NCBI GenBank assembly: GCA_021835265.1
Contig: JAKBQK010000457.1
Coordinates: 1-7,116, forward strand
Reading direction: 5' to 3'
Length of the DNA: 7,116 bases
Origin: Thermoplasmata archaeon
GTDB taxonomy: Archaea > Thermoplasmatota > Thermoplasmata > Thermoplasmatales > Thermoplasmataceae
The position numbers were made by a program, and so were the translations under genes. The notes below the pieces were generated by a model, which was given only the letters and a program-made list of their open reading frames with translations, made no database searches and was not told the origin of the DNA. Positions 1 to 5,755 of this stretch are shown one piece after another; position 1 is the stretch's first letter; each line of letters begins with the position of its first letter.

Positions 1-8
1 TTAACTCC

Positions 9-11
9 CAT
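9..11 (-). other. Possible start codon of a gene running off the left edge
   Basis: On the minus strand an ATG at 9-11 opens a frame (M-G-V-) that stays open to the edge, so only three codons can be read. A TATA-like box lies at the spacing expected for a leaderless archaeal start, and the ATG is about 55 bases beyond the radB stop. A competing ATG at 19-21 gives only a six-codon frame ending at 1-3. The product cannot be named, and the call rests on promoter spacing alone. Confidence 0.3.
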
Positions 12-32
12 ATACTTCCATATGTGTGCCAG

Positions 33-40
33 TATGTAAA
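33..40 (-). promoter_or_regulatory. Putative TATA box for the left-edge gene
   Basis: The minus strand reads TTTACATA, one base away from the archaeal consensus TTTAWATA. It covers -29 to -22 relative to the ATG at 9-11, the usual position for leaderless transcription. It lies just beyond the end of radB, so it could start a new transcription unit. With only one short gene start to anchor it, a chance match in AT-rich DNA is possible. Confidence 0.35.
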
Positions 41-66
41 TCTTTTTGAAACTAGCCAGACTAAAT

Positions 67-759
67 CTATCCTTCTGTGCATGAAAGACCTGTGCTGTTG
101 ACAAATATTTCAACAGATTTACCATCCTGAATGGATCTATGTTTTACTATTTTCAACTCTCTCCCAGTTCCCCTTGTTCGTTTAATTGAAAGTATGGTCT
201 TTGAGAAATGGTTCAGTAGATAACCACCATATGGAGTTATCTGGCTTTCCTCAACATCAAAATATATCTGATTTGTTATGAATACTGGAATTTTATACTT
301 ATTACATATGGTGTTTATGATTGATATGTCTCTTGATAGGCCCTGATTTTTAAGATTTTCATCTCTTTCGATTCTAAGCAGGGCAGTCATTGAATCAATC
401 ACAAGAAGTTTTACGTCTTTTGAATTCTGCATCATTCTCTCGGCCTTTATGAGACAGACTTCTTGCTCCCCTATGTTCTCGGGTGTAAACAGAATAAGAT
501 TGTTAGAATATTCCTGATTTCCCCCGCATATTTGCAGAAACCTGTTGCTTGAAAATCCCTCTGTATCAACATATATGACCCTTTCACCTCTGGACAGAGC
601 AGAAACTGTGAGCTGAAGTGCCATGTTTGTCTTCCCGGAACCGCCCTCACCATATATCTGTGTGATTACGCCAGGATCAATGCCTCCCTCAAGAAACTGA
701 TCAATGCACCCAATCCCAAAGGGAAGTTTCTCTTCCCTTCTTATTTCAGGTGATTTCAT
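67..759 (-). CDS. radB: RadB, RecA-family DNA repair/recombination ATPase
   Basis: This 230-residue protein is a single RecA/RadA-type ATPase core without the N-terminal helix-hairpin-helix domain of RadA, which is the architecture and length of archaeal RadB. The Walker A motif is GEGGSGKT at residues 37-44, with K43 and T44 for nucleotide binding. Walker B is the hydrophobic strand ending in D122 (KLLVIDS), and the N-terminal LPFGIGCIDQFLEGG is the typical entry into the core. RadB paralogues are euryarchaeal proteins that modulate RadA-mediated recombination; that role comes from the family, not from this sequence. The ATG at 757-759 lies inside the end of the upstream phosphatase gene (14-base overlap), so translation is probably coupled. 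No clear Shine-Dalgarno site precedes it. It is the last complete gene of the proS unit. Confidence 0.92.
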   Translation of the reverse strand: MKSPEIRREEKLPFGIGCIDQFLEGGIDPGVITQIYGEGGSGKTNMALQLTVSALSRGERVIYVDTEGFSSNRFLQICGGNQEYSNNLILFTPENIGEQEVCLIKAERMMQNSKDVKLLVIDSMTALLRIERDENLKNQGLSRDISIINTICNKYKIPVFITNQIYFDVEESQITPYGGYLLNHFSKTILSIKRTRGTGRELKIVKHRSIQDGKSVEIFVNSTGLSCTEG

Positions 760-1441
760 TTCTCTGATCCCTGATCCCTAGAATGAGATCAGCACATGAT
801 TGAAGATTATCTGTTTTCAGATCAAAACCCCTTGTGTTAATAAAACCAGGCTCATTATTCATGCTTATGGAATAGTCAGTAACCATAAACATCTTTTCAT
901 CATCTGGAGAGTCTCCTACTGAAATTGAGTAATCTGGTTTATAAGTATTTATCACGTTATTCACAACTATATCCTTCCTCTTCGGGTCAACCAGGGCTCT
1001 CCCATCGGGAAGAACCATTCCACCCAGCGATAAAATCACATTTGCATAAATATCACTTATTCCTGTAAGTTTTCCAACCCTTTCTGCAAGCAACATTAAT
1101 CCACCTGATACTATTACCAGGTGAAACCCCTCAGCGCTGAGTGTTTGAGTTGCCTCAACGGCTCCTGGAAACAATTCTATTTCATCAAGGATTTCCCTTA
1201 TTTGGCTGACCTTTACCTCACCCATTTCCTGTATCCACAGATTAATATCCCGTCTCATAAATTCGTGATAATCTATCTTTCCGGTCCTGAAAAGAGAATA
1301 GTTAAAATCATTATCAACTCCAAATTTTGAATGGACATAGTTCCAGCTACTTTTCTCTACTGTGAGAACCCCATCCATGTCAAAAAAAACAATTGGAGTA
1401 TGGTCAGTATGGCCTAGAGAAGAGGGCAGTTCTCCCTTCAT
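746..1441 (-). CDS. HAD-superfamily phosphatase, phosphoserine phosphatase-like (family IB)
   Basis: This is a cytosolic HAD phosphohydrolase of 231 residues with every catalytic motif. Motif I is DMDGVLT with nucleophile D21 and acid/base D23. Motif II is VSGG with S112. The motif III lysine is K154 or K156 (DPKRKD), and motif IV is GDSPDD with D177 and D181 for magnesium. A helical C1-type cap lies at about 30-90. This is the archaeal phosphoserine phosphatase-like group. The substrate-recognising Glu of true SerB does not align exactly (E29 is one position off) and motif IV has DD instead of ND, so phosphoserine is not assured. The ATG at 1439-1441 was chosen because GAGGT lies 8 bases upstream. 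An in-frame ATG at 1472-1474 would add 11 residues but has no such site. The start lies 38 bases inside proS and the stop overlaps radB. Confidence 0.85.
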   Translation of the reverse strand: MKGELPSSLGHTDHTPIVFFDMDGVLTVEKSSWNYVHSKFGVDNDFNYSLFRTGKIDYHEFMRRDINLWIQEMGEVKVSQIREILDEIELFPGAVEATQTLSAEGFHLVIVSGGLMLLAERVGKLTGISDIYANVILSLGGMVLPDGRALVDPKRKDIVVNNVINTYKPDYSISVGDSPDDEKMFMVTDYSISMNNEPGFINTRGFDLKTDNLQSCADLILGIRDQRNEIT

Positions 1442-2789
1442 TTCCACAAACCTCACATTTACCTTTTGACCCATAATTCAGTATATGTCCCATCATATCT
1501 AGCTCGGTTTTTGCCTCTATGGACCTAGCACATTTTTCATTATCACATAGAATAAAAGTCTTAATGCTTGATTCCTGTCCGCTAGTTTTAATCCCTTCTA
1601 TTCCATCTGAGAGGATCTTCCGGGCTTTGTTAAGAAGATCACTTTCTACCTCATCCAGCAAATTTTTTATCTGCGATATATCATCTTTATTCAGCTTTAT
1701 CCTCCCTTTTCTTGTTCTTAAGGATATGGTAATTGAATTAGATTCTGCCTCTCTTTTACCTATTTCTATTCTTAAAGGGACACCTTTCATTTCCCACTGG
1801 TTGAATTTATAACCGGGAGTATAGTTGTCGTTTTTATCTACTAATACCCTAAATCCACTATTCCTAACTAAGTTTTCAATTTCACTTACAAAAGATTCAA
1901 AATTTGAATCTGCAGAGGTAATTGGAACAATCACTACCTGCGTAGGAGCCACGAATGGTGGAAGAATTAGTCCCTTATCGTCACCGTGAATCCCTATTAA
2001 CGCAGCTATCAATCTTTCACTCATACCGAATGTTGTCTGATTTACATATTCACTGGTTCCATCCTCCTTTGCAAATTTCACATCATAATTCTTAGAGAAA
2101 TTACTACCATATTCATGAATTGTTCCAATCTGAAGCGTTCTGCCTGAAGGCATAAGCGTATCAAATGCAATGGTGTAAACAGCACCTGGAAACTTATCCC
2201 ACTCAGGTCTCTTTACCTCCATATAAGGAAGGCAGAGTTTCTTTGTGAAATAGTCCCACTCTCTCCTGTAAAGGTTCATCTGTTCCTCCGCATCTTTGTA
2301 TGAATCATGGGCAGTATGGCATTCTATGAAGTGAATATCCCTTGATCTTATAAACGGCCTAGTATGTTTTGTTTCATAACGATATACCTGAACAATCTGG
2401 AAGATTCTCTTTGGTAGATCAGCATGATCCCGTATCCACAGTTTTAGCATCGGATAAATTGCAGCTTCACTTGTGGGTCTCATGGCCAGATCTTCTTCCA
2501 GAGATTCCCTTCCGCCCCTTGTGATCCAGAATAGTTCTTTTTCAAAGCCCTTTATGTGTTCGAATTCAATTTCAAACATTGGTCTTGAGATTAATGAAGG
2601 AAACATCACTTCCTCATACTCATCTTCATAGAACTTAGTCCTGATCATTTCATCAGTGTTTTTCATGAGGCTATATCCATAAGGCATCCAAACATTCATT
2701 CCCTTAACAGGGTATCTCTTATCGGTGAGCTGGGAAATGTCTATTATTTCATTGTACCATTCACTGAAATCTTCCTTTTTATGCTCCAT
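1404..2789 (-). CDS. proS: Prolyl-tRNA synthetase, archaeal/eukaryal type
   Basis: ProRS charges tRNA-Pro with proline in the cytoplasm. The 461-residue protein has a class II catalytic core with the RPTSE loop at 104-108, motif 2 around R137-R150 (YRYETKHTRP, then the FIEC strand), and motif 3 from G255 through R259 (GMSERLIAALIGIHGD). An anticodon-binding domain follows at about 283-380. The C-terminal segment has a four-cysteine zinc site (C415, C420, C445, C448) and ends in SRPY. The terminal tyrosine and the lack of a bacterial editing insertion between motifs 2 and 3 mark it as archaeal/eukaryal type. The length is normal. The ATG at 2787-2789 has a TATA box at leaderless spacing and is followed directly by plausible family sequence. 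It heads the unit with the phosphatase and radB. Confidence 0.97.
   Translation of the reverse strand: MEHKKEDFSEWYNEIIDISQLTDKRYPVKGMNVWMPYGYSLMKNTDEMIRTKFYEDEYEEVMFPSLISRPMFEIEFEHIKGFEKELFWITRGGRESLEEDLAMRPTSEAAIYPMLKLWIRDHADLPKRIFQIVQVYRYETKHTRPFIRSRDIHFIECHTAHDSYKDAEEQMNLYRREWDYFTKKLCLPYMEVKRPEWDKFPGAVYTIAFDTLMPSGRTLQIGTIHEYGSNFSKNYDVKFAKEDGTSEYVNQTTFGMSERLIAALIGIHGDDKGLILPPFVAPTQVVIVPITSADSNFESFVSEIENLVRNSGFRVLVDKNDNYTPGYKFNQWEMKGVPLRIEIGKREAESNSITISLRTRKGRIKLNKDDISQIKNLLDEVESDLLNKARKILSDGIEGIKTSGQESSIKTFILCDNEKCARSIEAKTELDMMGHILNYGSKGKCEVCGNEGRTALFSRPY
1446..1458 (-). promoter_or_regulatory. Ribosome binding site deciding the HAD phosphatase start
   Basis: On the minus strand GAGGT (within 1446-1458) precedes the ATG at 1439-1441 by about 8 bases and is complementary to the 3' end of archaeal 16S rRNA. 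The upstream in-frame ATG at 1472-1474 has no such element. The site lies within the proS coding sequence, in the codons for the Cys-x-x-Cys of its zinc segment (E446, V447), so the bases do double duty. This supports internal initiation on a polycistronic message. Confidence 0.5.
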
Positions 2790-2810
2790 TCCCTTGTAAA
2801 TAAATTCGTC

Positions 2811-2819
2811 ATTATTTAA
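2811..2819 (-). promoter_or_regulatory. proS: TATA box of the proS transcription unit
   Basis: The minus strand reads TTAAATAAT at -30 to -22 relative to the proS ATG. This is the position expected if transcription starts at or within a base or two of the start codon. The bases just before the ATG (ACAAGGGA) are too close to serve as a good Shine-Dalgarno site, which also favours a leaderless message. This would drive proS, the phosphatase and radB together. Confidence 0.55.
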
Positions 2820-2884
2820 CTATTGCAAGTCGCTAAGATAGAGTTGGTTATTTTGCTTGAAGACTATTACCCTGAGTTTTGTAT

Positions 2885-2897
2885 AGATCTTAGATCT
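2885..2897. repeat. Odd-centred palindrome AGATCT-T-AGATCT in the divergent intergenic region
   Basis: Two copies of the self-complementary hexamer AGATCT are separated by one T, giving a 13-base near-perfect palindrome. It lies between the divergent proS and M20 promoters, about 96 bases upstream of the proS start and about 143 bases upstream of the M20 start. It could be an operator half-site pair, but it is far from both TATA boxes. No regulator is encoded nearby. Confidence 0.25.
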
Positions 2898-3011
2898 GAT
2901 ATCTTTAATACAATACTCAACAGATTACACTATAATTAACAGCACCAATTCATTAATGATACTAGGTGTTGCTAATAAAAGCACATAATGATAAATTAAA
3001 AGGAGTAATTG

Positions 3012-3019
3012 TTTATTAA
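3012..3019 (+). promoter_or_regulatory. TATA box of the M20 hydrolase gene
   Basis: TTTATTAA covers -28 to -21 relative to the ATG at 3040. This fits a leaderless archaeal promoter and helps choose that ATG over the GTG at 3034, for which the box would be only 15-22 bases away. A purine-rich stretch (AAAAGGAG, about 2998-3005) lies upstream where a BRE element could sit. Confidence 0.5.
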
Positions 3020-3039
3020 CAGAACAACAATTAGTGATA

Positions 3040-4236
3040 ATGAACTTAAAAGATATAACTGATGAAAAAGAGTTTATAATTGAACTTGCAAAGAGAATTA
3101 TACCAGTAAAATCTATAAGTCCGGCCTCTGGTGGACAGGGAGAATCGCAGAGGGCAGATCTTCTAGTTAGTATATTGAAGGAGCTTGGGTATGAAGATTC
3201 AGTACGGTATGATGTTGAAGATAAGATGGGATTTAAGAGATCCAGTGTAATAGAGAAAGTTGGAAATTTTGATCGTACTCTCTGGCTTGTCTCCCATATA
3301 GATACTGTACCGGATGGTGACCCGAATTTATGGACAAGACCACCATTTCAGGCAACAGTTGAAGGCAACAGAATATATGGTCGCGGTACGTCTGATGATG
3401 GACAGGCAGTTTTCCTTTCTCTTCTACTTCTTAAGAAGCTCGATAAATCCAAACTTAAAATGAATTTGGGCCTTGCGTTTGTTGCAGACGAAGAGGTTGG
3501 GAGTGTGTACGGGATACAGTACCTACTTGATAAAAATATTTTCAAGAAAGATGACCTGATAATAGTTCCAGATGCTGGTTCAATGGATGGAATGGAACTG
3601 GAAATTGCCGAAAAAAGCATTGTTTGGATAAAATTCACAGTTAATGGTAGGCAGTACCATGCAAGTATGCCAAGCAACGCCATAAGCGCTGCAAGAGATG
3701 GAATGGAATTCATGCTATCAGTAGATAAGATGCTCCATTCAAAATATACAGATAAGGATGATACTTTTAACTTTCCCTATTCAACGTTTGAACCGACCAA
3801 GCACGAAAAGAATGTGGACAATATAAACACGATTCCGGGAAAAGAAGTATTTTACATGGATTGCAGGATACTACCTAACTATGATGTGGATAGTGTAGTG
3901 GATGATATTTCAAGAGAGATTTCTGAATTCGAAAGAACACATAAGTCAAAGATTAAGATGGAGTTTGTACAGAGAGAACAGGCACCTGTACCCACTTCCA
4001 GGGATTCAGAAGTCGTTACAAGATTGGTGAAGGCGTTATCAAGCAGAGGCGGAGAGCCAAAGGTTGTTGGTATTGGGGGAGGCACATGCGCAGCTTTCTT
4101 CAGAAGACTTGGTTATGATGCAGTTGTGTGGAGCACGACCGTCCCTGATGTTGCTCATCAGGTTGATGAATATGTTATAATTGATCAGATATTACAGGAT
4201 AGGGAAACAATTGAGAAATTGGTTTATTCTGAATAA
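3040..4236 (+). CDS. M20-family zinc amidohydrolase/peptidase (ArgE/DapE/CPG2-like)
   Basis: This cytosolic di-zinc hydrolase of 398 residues has the full M20 active site. H87 lies in SHIDTVP with D89. The bridging aspartate D119 lies in GRGTSDDG. The catalytic base E151 and ligand E152 lie in ADEEVGS. D178 lies in VPDAG, and H373 is near the C-terminus (VAHQVDEY). A lid/dimerisation domain spans about 188-305 and carries the conserved His of GRQYHAS (H207). Members remove acyl or amino acid groups from amino acids or peptides (acetylornithine, succinyl-diaminopimelate, dipeptides). The substrate cannot be read from the sequence and no biosynthetic partner lies beside it. The ATG at 3040 is preferred on TATA spacing; GTG at 3034 would add two residues. 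The gene stands alone on the plus strand, divergent from proS and convergent with nadM. Confidence 0.9.
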   Translation: MNLKDITDEKEFIIELAKRIIPVKSISPASGGQGESQRADLLVSILKELGYEDSVRYDVEDKMGFKRSSVIEKVGNFDRTLWLVSHIDTVPDGDPNLWTRPPFQATVEGNRIYGRGTSDDGQAVFLSLLLLKKLDKSKLKMNLGLAFVADEEVGSVYGIQYLLDKNIFKKDDLIIVPDAGSMDGMELEIAEKSIVWIKFTVNGRQYHASMPSNAISAARDGMEFMLSVDKMLHSKYTDKDDTFNFPYSTFEPTKHEKNVDNINTIPGKEVFYMDCRILPNYDVDSVVDDISREISEFERTHKSKIKMEFVQREQAPVPTSRDSEVVTRLVKALSSRGGEPKVVGIGGGTCAAFFRRLGYDAVVWSTTVPDVAHQVDEYVIIDQILQDRETIEKLVYSE

Positions 4237-4246
4237 TTTCTTTTTT
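4237..4246 (+). terminator. T-rich transcription terminator after the M20 gene
   Basis: Directly after the TAA stop the plus strand reads TTTCTTTTTT, the type of oligo-T tract that terminates archaeal RNA polymerase without needing a hairpin. It fills almost all of the 14-base gap before the stop codon of the convergent nadM gene. No matching T tract is seen for the opposing minus-strand transcript, which probably runs into the 3' end of the M20 gene. Confidence 0.5.
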
Positions 4247-4250
4247 CACC

Positions 4251-4766
4251 CTAGAGATCATCTGACTCTGAAAGTGCTCTTAGCCTTCCAACACCATCAA
4301 TTTCCCTGATTATTTCCGAAACTGTTTCAGGAACATCCCTTTCCCAGTTCTCTCCCCTTATCATTCTATCTCTTATCCTGGTACCTGACCATTCCACCCT
4401 GTTTATGAGTTCCATTGATTTTACATTGTATTTTTTCTCGTAGAACAGTCTTTTTACCAGAGGATTATTTGTATATACACTTGAGAAATGTGGGGTTAGT
4501 GATTCTACATGTGCGACCCAGAGCGGGTTAGAATTTACATCCTCTATTGGGATTATATAGAAGTTAAAGATCTTCCTGCTTTCCAGAGTGTTTGAGATCA
4601 TCAGATGCCTTTCTCCTGCTGTGAACGGGTTTTGAAGGGTGTGTGAATACTGTGCACTTCCTATTCCAATAATCACAGATTCATGATCTTTCAGAATCTC
4701 CTGTATTACTTCCAGATGACCGAGATGAAATGGCTGAAACCTTCCAACAATGAATGCTCTTGACAT
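4251..4766 (-). CDS. nadM: Nicotinamide-nucleotide adenylyltransferase, archaeal type
   Basis: This enzyme joins NMN and ATP to make NAD plus pyrophosphate in the cytoplasm. The 171 residues match the archaeal nucleotidyltransferase fold. GRFQPFHLGH lies at 8-17 with the HxGH pair H14/H17. NPFTAGER (46-53), NPLW (80-83, a tryptophan placed to stack on nicotinamide in the family) and YTNNPLV (98-104) follow. The second ATP motif is SGTRIR at 128-133, and DVPE near the C-terminus is also typical. The ATG at 4764-4766 is preferred because GGAGTGA lies 5-8 bases upstream. A GTG at 4773-4775, which overlaps the previous stop as GTGA, would add three residues. It is the last gene after the aminotransferase and the coiled-coil protein, ending tail to tail with the M20 gene. 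Confidence 0.95.
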   Translation of the reverse strand: MSRAFIVGRFQPFHLGHLEVIQEILKDHESVIIGIGSAQYSHTLQNPFTAGERHLMISNTLESRKIFNFYIIPIEDVNSNPLWVAHVESLTPHFSSVYTNNPLVKRLFYEKKYNVKSMELINRVEWSGTRIRDRMIRGENWERDVPETVSEIIREIDGVGRLRALSESDDL

Positions 4767-4771
4767 TTCTT

Positions 4772-5755
4772 TCACTCCAGCATTTTACACTGTATCATGT
4801 TATCTTCCTCAAATATGAACCAGTTTAATAATTTCTTTATATTTTTAATAATGTCGTCTATTTCACTTTTTAACTCTTTCTGTCTTTGAGTCTCCTTGCA
4901 TATGGAGTAATTCTTCGTATCAAGAATTTCCCTGAACATTGACTGAAATGCCATTACTTCAGACGTTTTTCCATGTATAAATTCTTCGTTGTTTACCAGA
5001 AGTGTTGATGATCTCCCAAGTTTTTTCTCCTTTTTTCCATCCTCTAGAAGAAATTGAATCTCTGGTTCATTAAAGAAAAGATTATTCAGGATATGAAGCA
5101 CTGGTTTCGCTGCGTAGTATGTTTCTCCACTATTGTTGATATCAGGTTGATCTAATCGCCGATACTCTGTCCTGCCGAAAATTTTATCCAGTATACCTTT
5201 TATGGACTCGACCTTCTGATGAGAATATTTCGCAGTGAGTTCAACATATTTACCCCACATTTCGTAAAGATTTCCCTGATCCGGCGGAATATGATTTCTA
5301 ACAAGATCATTCCATAGTGGTTTTTCATCGATCAGTGGTATTGGTGCATAGGTATCTGAAAAAGATTGAAATTTTGTTGGGGGAATAATGCTTTCCATCA
5401 TGTCCTTTGAAACTTTTCTCAGAGTTGAATAGTGTTTTTCCATTTTTTCCATTAGTAACTCATTCTTTCTGATTTCGTTTGTGAGTCTCTCCATATCCTT
5501 ATCTATTTCTAGCTTTACTTCTTCTCTGGTGTGTTCTTTCTCTATTTCATCATCCTCTTCTATCTCATCATCAGGAGATATGGTAAAATCTTCTTCGAAG
5601 TCATTGACAGTTGTCTTATAGTTTTCAATATCTTCCTCATATTTTTGGCTAAATAGCCTAATTGCTCTAAAATTGAAAAACGTTAAAAATAAACTGATTC
5701 CCACAATAACAAGAACAGTGATAAGTAGTGGAACAATTAAGAAACTCAAACCCAT
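4772..5755 (-). CDS. Unrecognised membrane-anchored acidic coiled-coil protein
   Basis: I do not recognise this 327-residue protein. It has one strong hydrophobic helix at about 4-28, followed by F-N-F-R-A-I-R. The positive-inside rule therefore puts the rest in the cytoplasm. An acidic, probably disordered linker follows at about 40-75, with E/D runs around 62-74. A charged helix at about 76-120 looks coiled-coil forming. After an IIPP break comes a mostly helical region of about 125-285 rich in aromatic residues (PLWNDLV, LYEMWGKYVEL, YYAAKPVL). A second charged helix at about 287-318 ends the protein. No catalytic or nucleotide-binding motif is visible. Its ATG directly follows the aminotransferase stop, and its TGA falls at the nadM start region, so it is co-transcribed with both. 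A scaffold, division or envelope role is conceivable but unsupported. Confidence 0.8.
   Translation of the reverse strand: MGLSFLIVPLLITVLVIVGISLFLTFFNFRAIRLFSQKYEEDIENYKTTVNDFEEDFTISPDDEIEEDDEIEKEHTREEVKLEIDKDMERLTNEIRKNELLMEKMEKHYSTLRKVSKDMMESIIPPTKFQSFSDTYAPIPLIDEKPLWNDLVRNHIPPDQGNLYEMWGKYVELTAKYSHQKVESIKGILDKIFGRTEYRRLDQPDINNSGETYYAAKPVLHILNNLFFNEPEIQFLLEDGKKEKKLGRSSTLLVNNEEFIHGKTSEVMAFQSMFREILDTKNYSICKETQRQKELKSEIDDIIKNIKKLLNWFIFEEDNMIQCKMLE

Noticed and set aside
1..66. Possible tRNA in the short gap after radB
   Set aside because: No cloverleaf could be formed: there is no TTCRANY T-loop and no pairing acceptor ends.
471..653. A 60-codon minus-strand frame inside radB
   Set aside because: It lies wholly within radB in another frame, has low-complexity, cysteine-rich translation and no start signals. 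It is a shadow of the real gene.
757..785. Tandem AGGGATC repeat (two copies, minus strand) at the end of the phosphatase gene
   Set aside because: Two short copies fall within good coding sequence (the I-R-D-Q codons). There is no sign of a functional repeat or attachment site.
1121..1812. Plus-strand open frames of 69 and 97 codons opposite the phosphatase and proS
   Set aside because: They are antisense to genes with complete family motifs, and their translations show no domain.
2956..2988. An 11-codon plus-strand frame (ATG to TAA) in the divergent intergenic region
   Set aside because: It has no ribosome binding site, no clear TATA box at the right spacing and no recognisable sequence. 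Its length is expected by chance.
2940..3000. Possible C/D-box small RNA (AATGATA-like strings resembling a C box, and CTGAT nearby)
   Set aside because: No box matches RUGAUGA exactly, the order and spacing of C, D', C' and D are not met, and no guide stretch can be argued.
3348..4085. Minus-strand frames of 121 and 68 codons opposite the M20 gene
   Set aside because: They are Ser/Ile-rich antisense translations of a gene whose plus-strand frame carries every M20 active-site residue.
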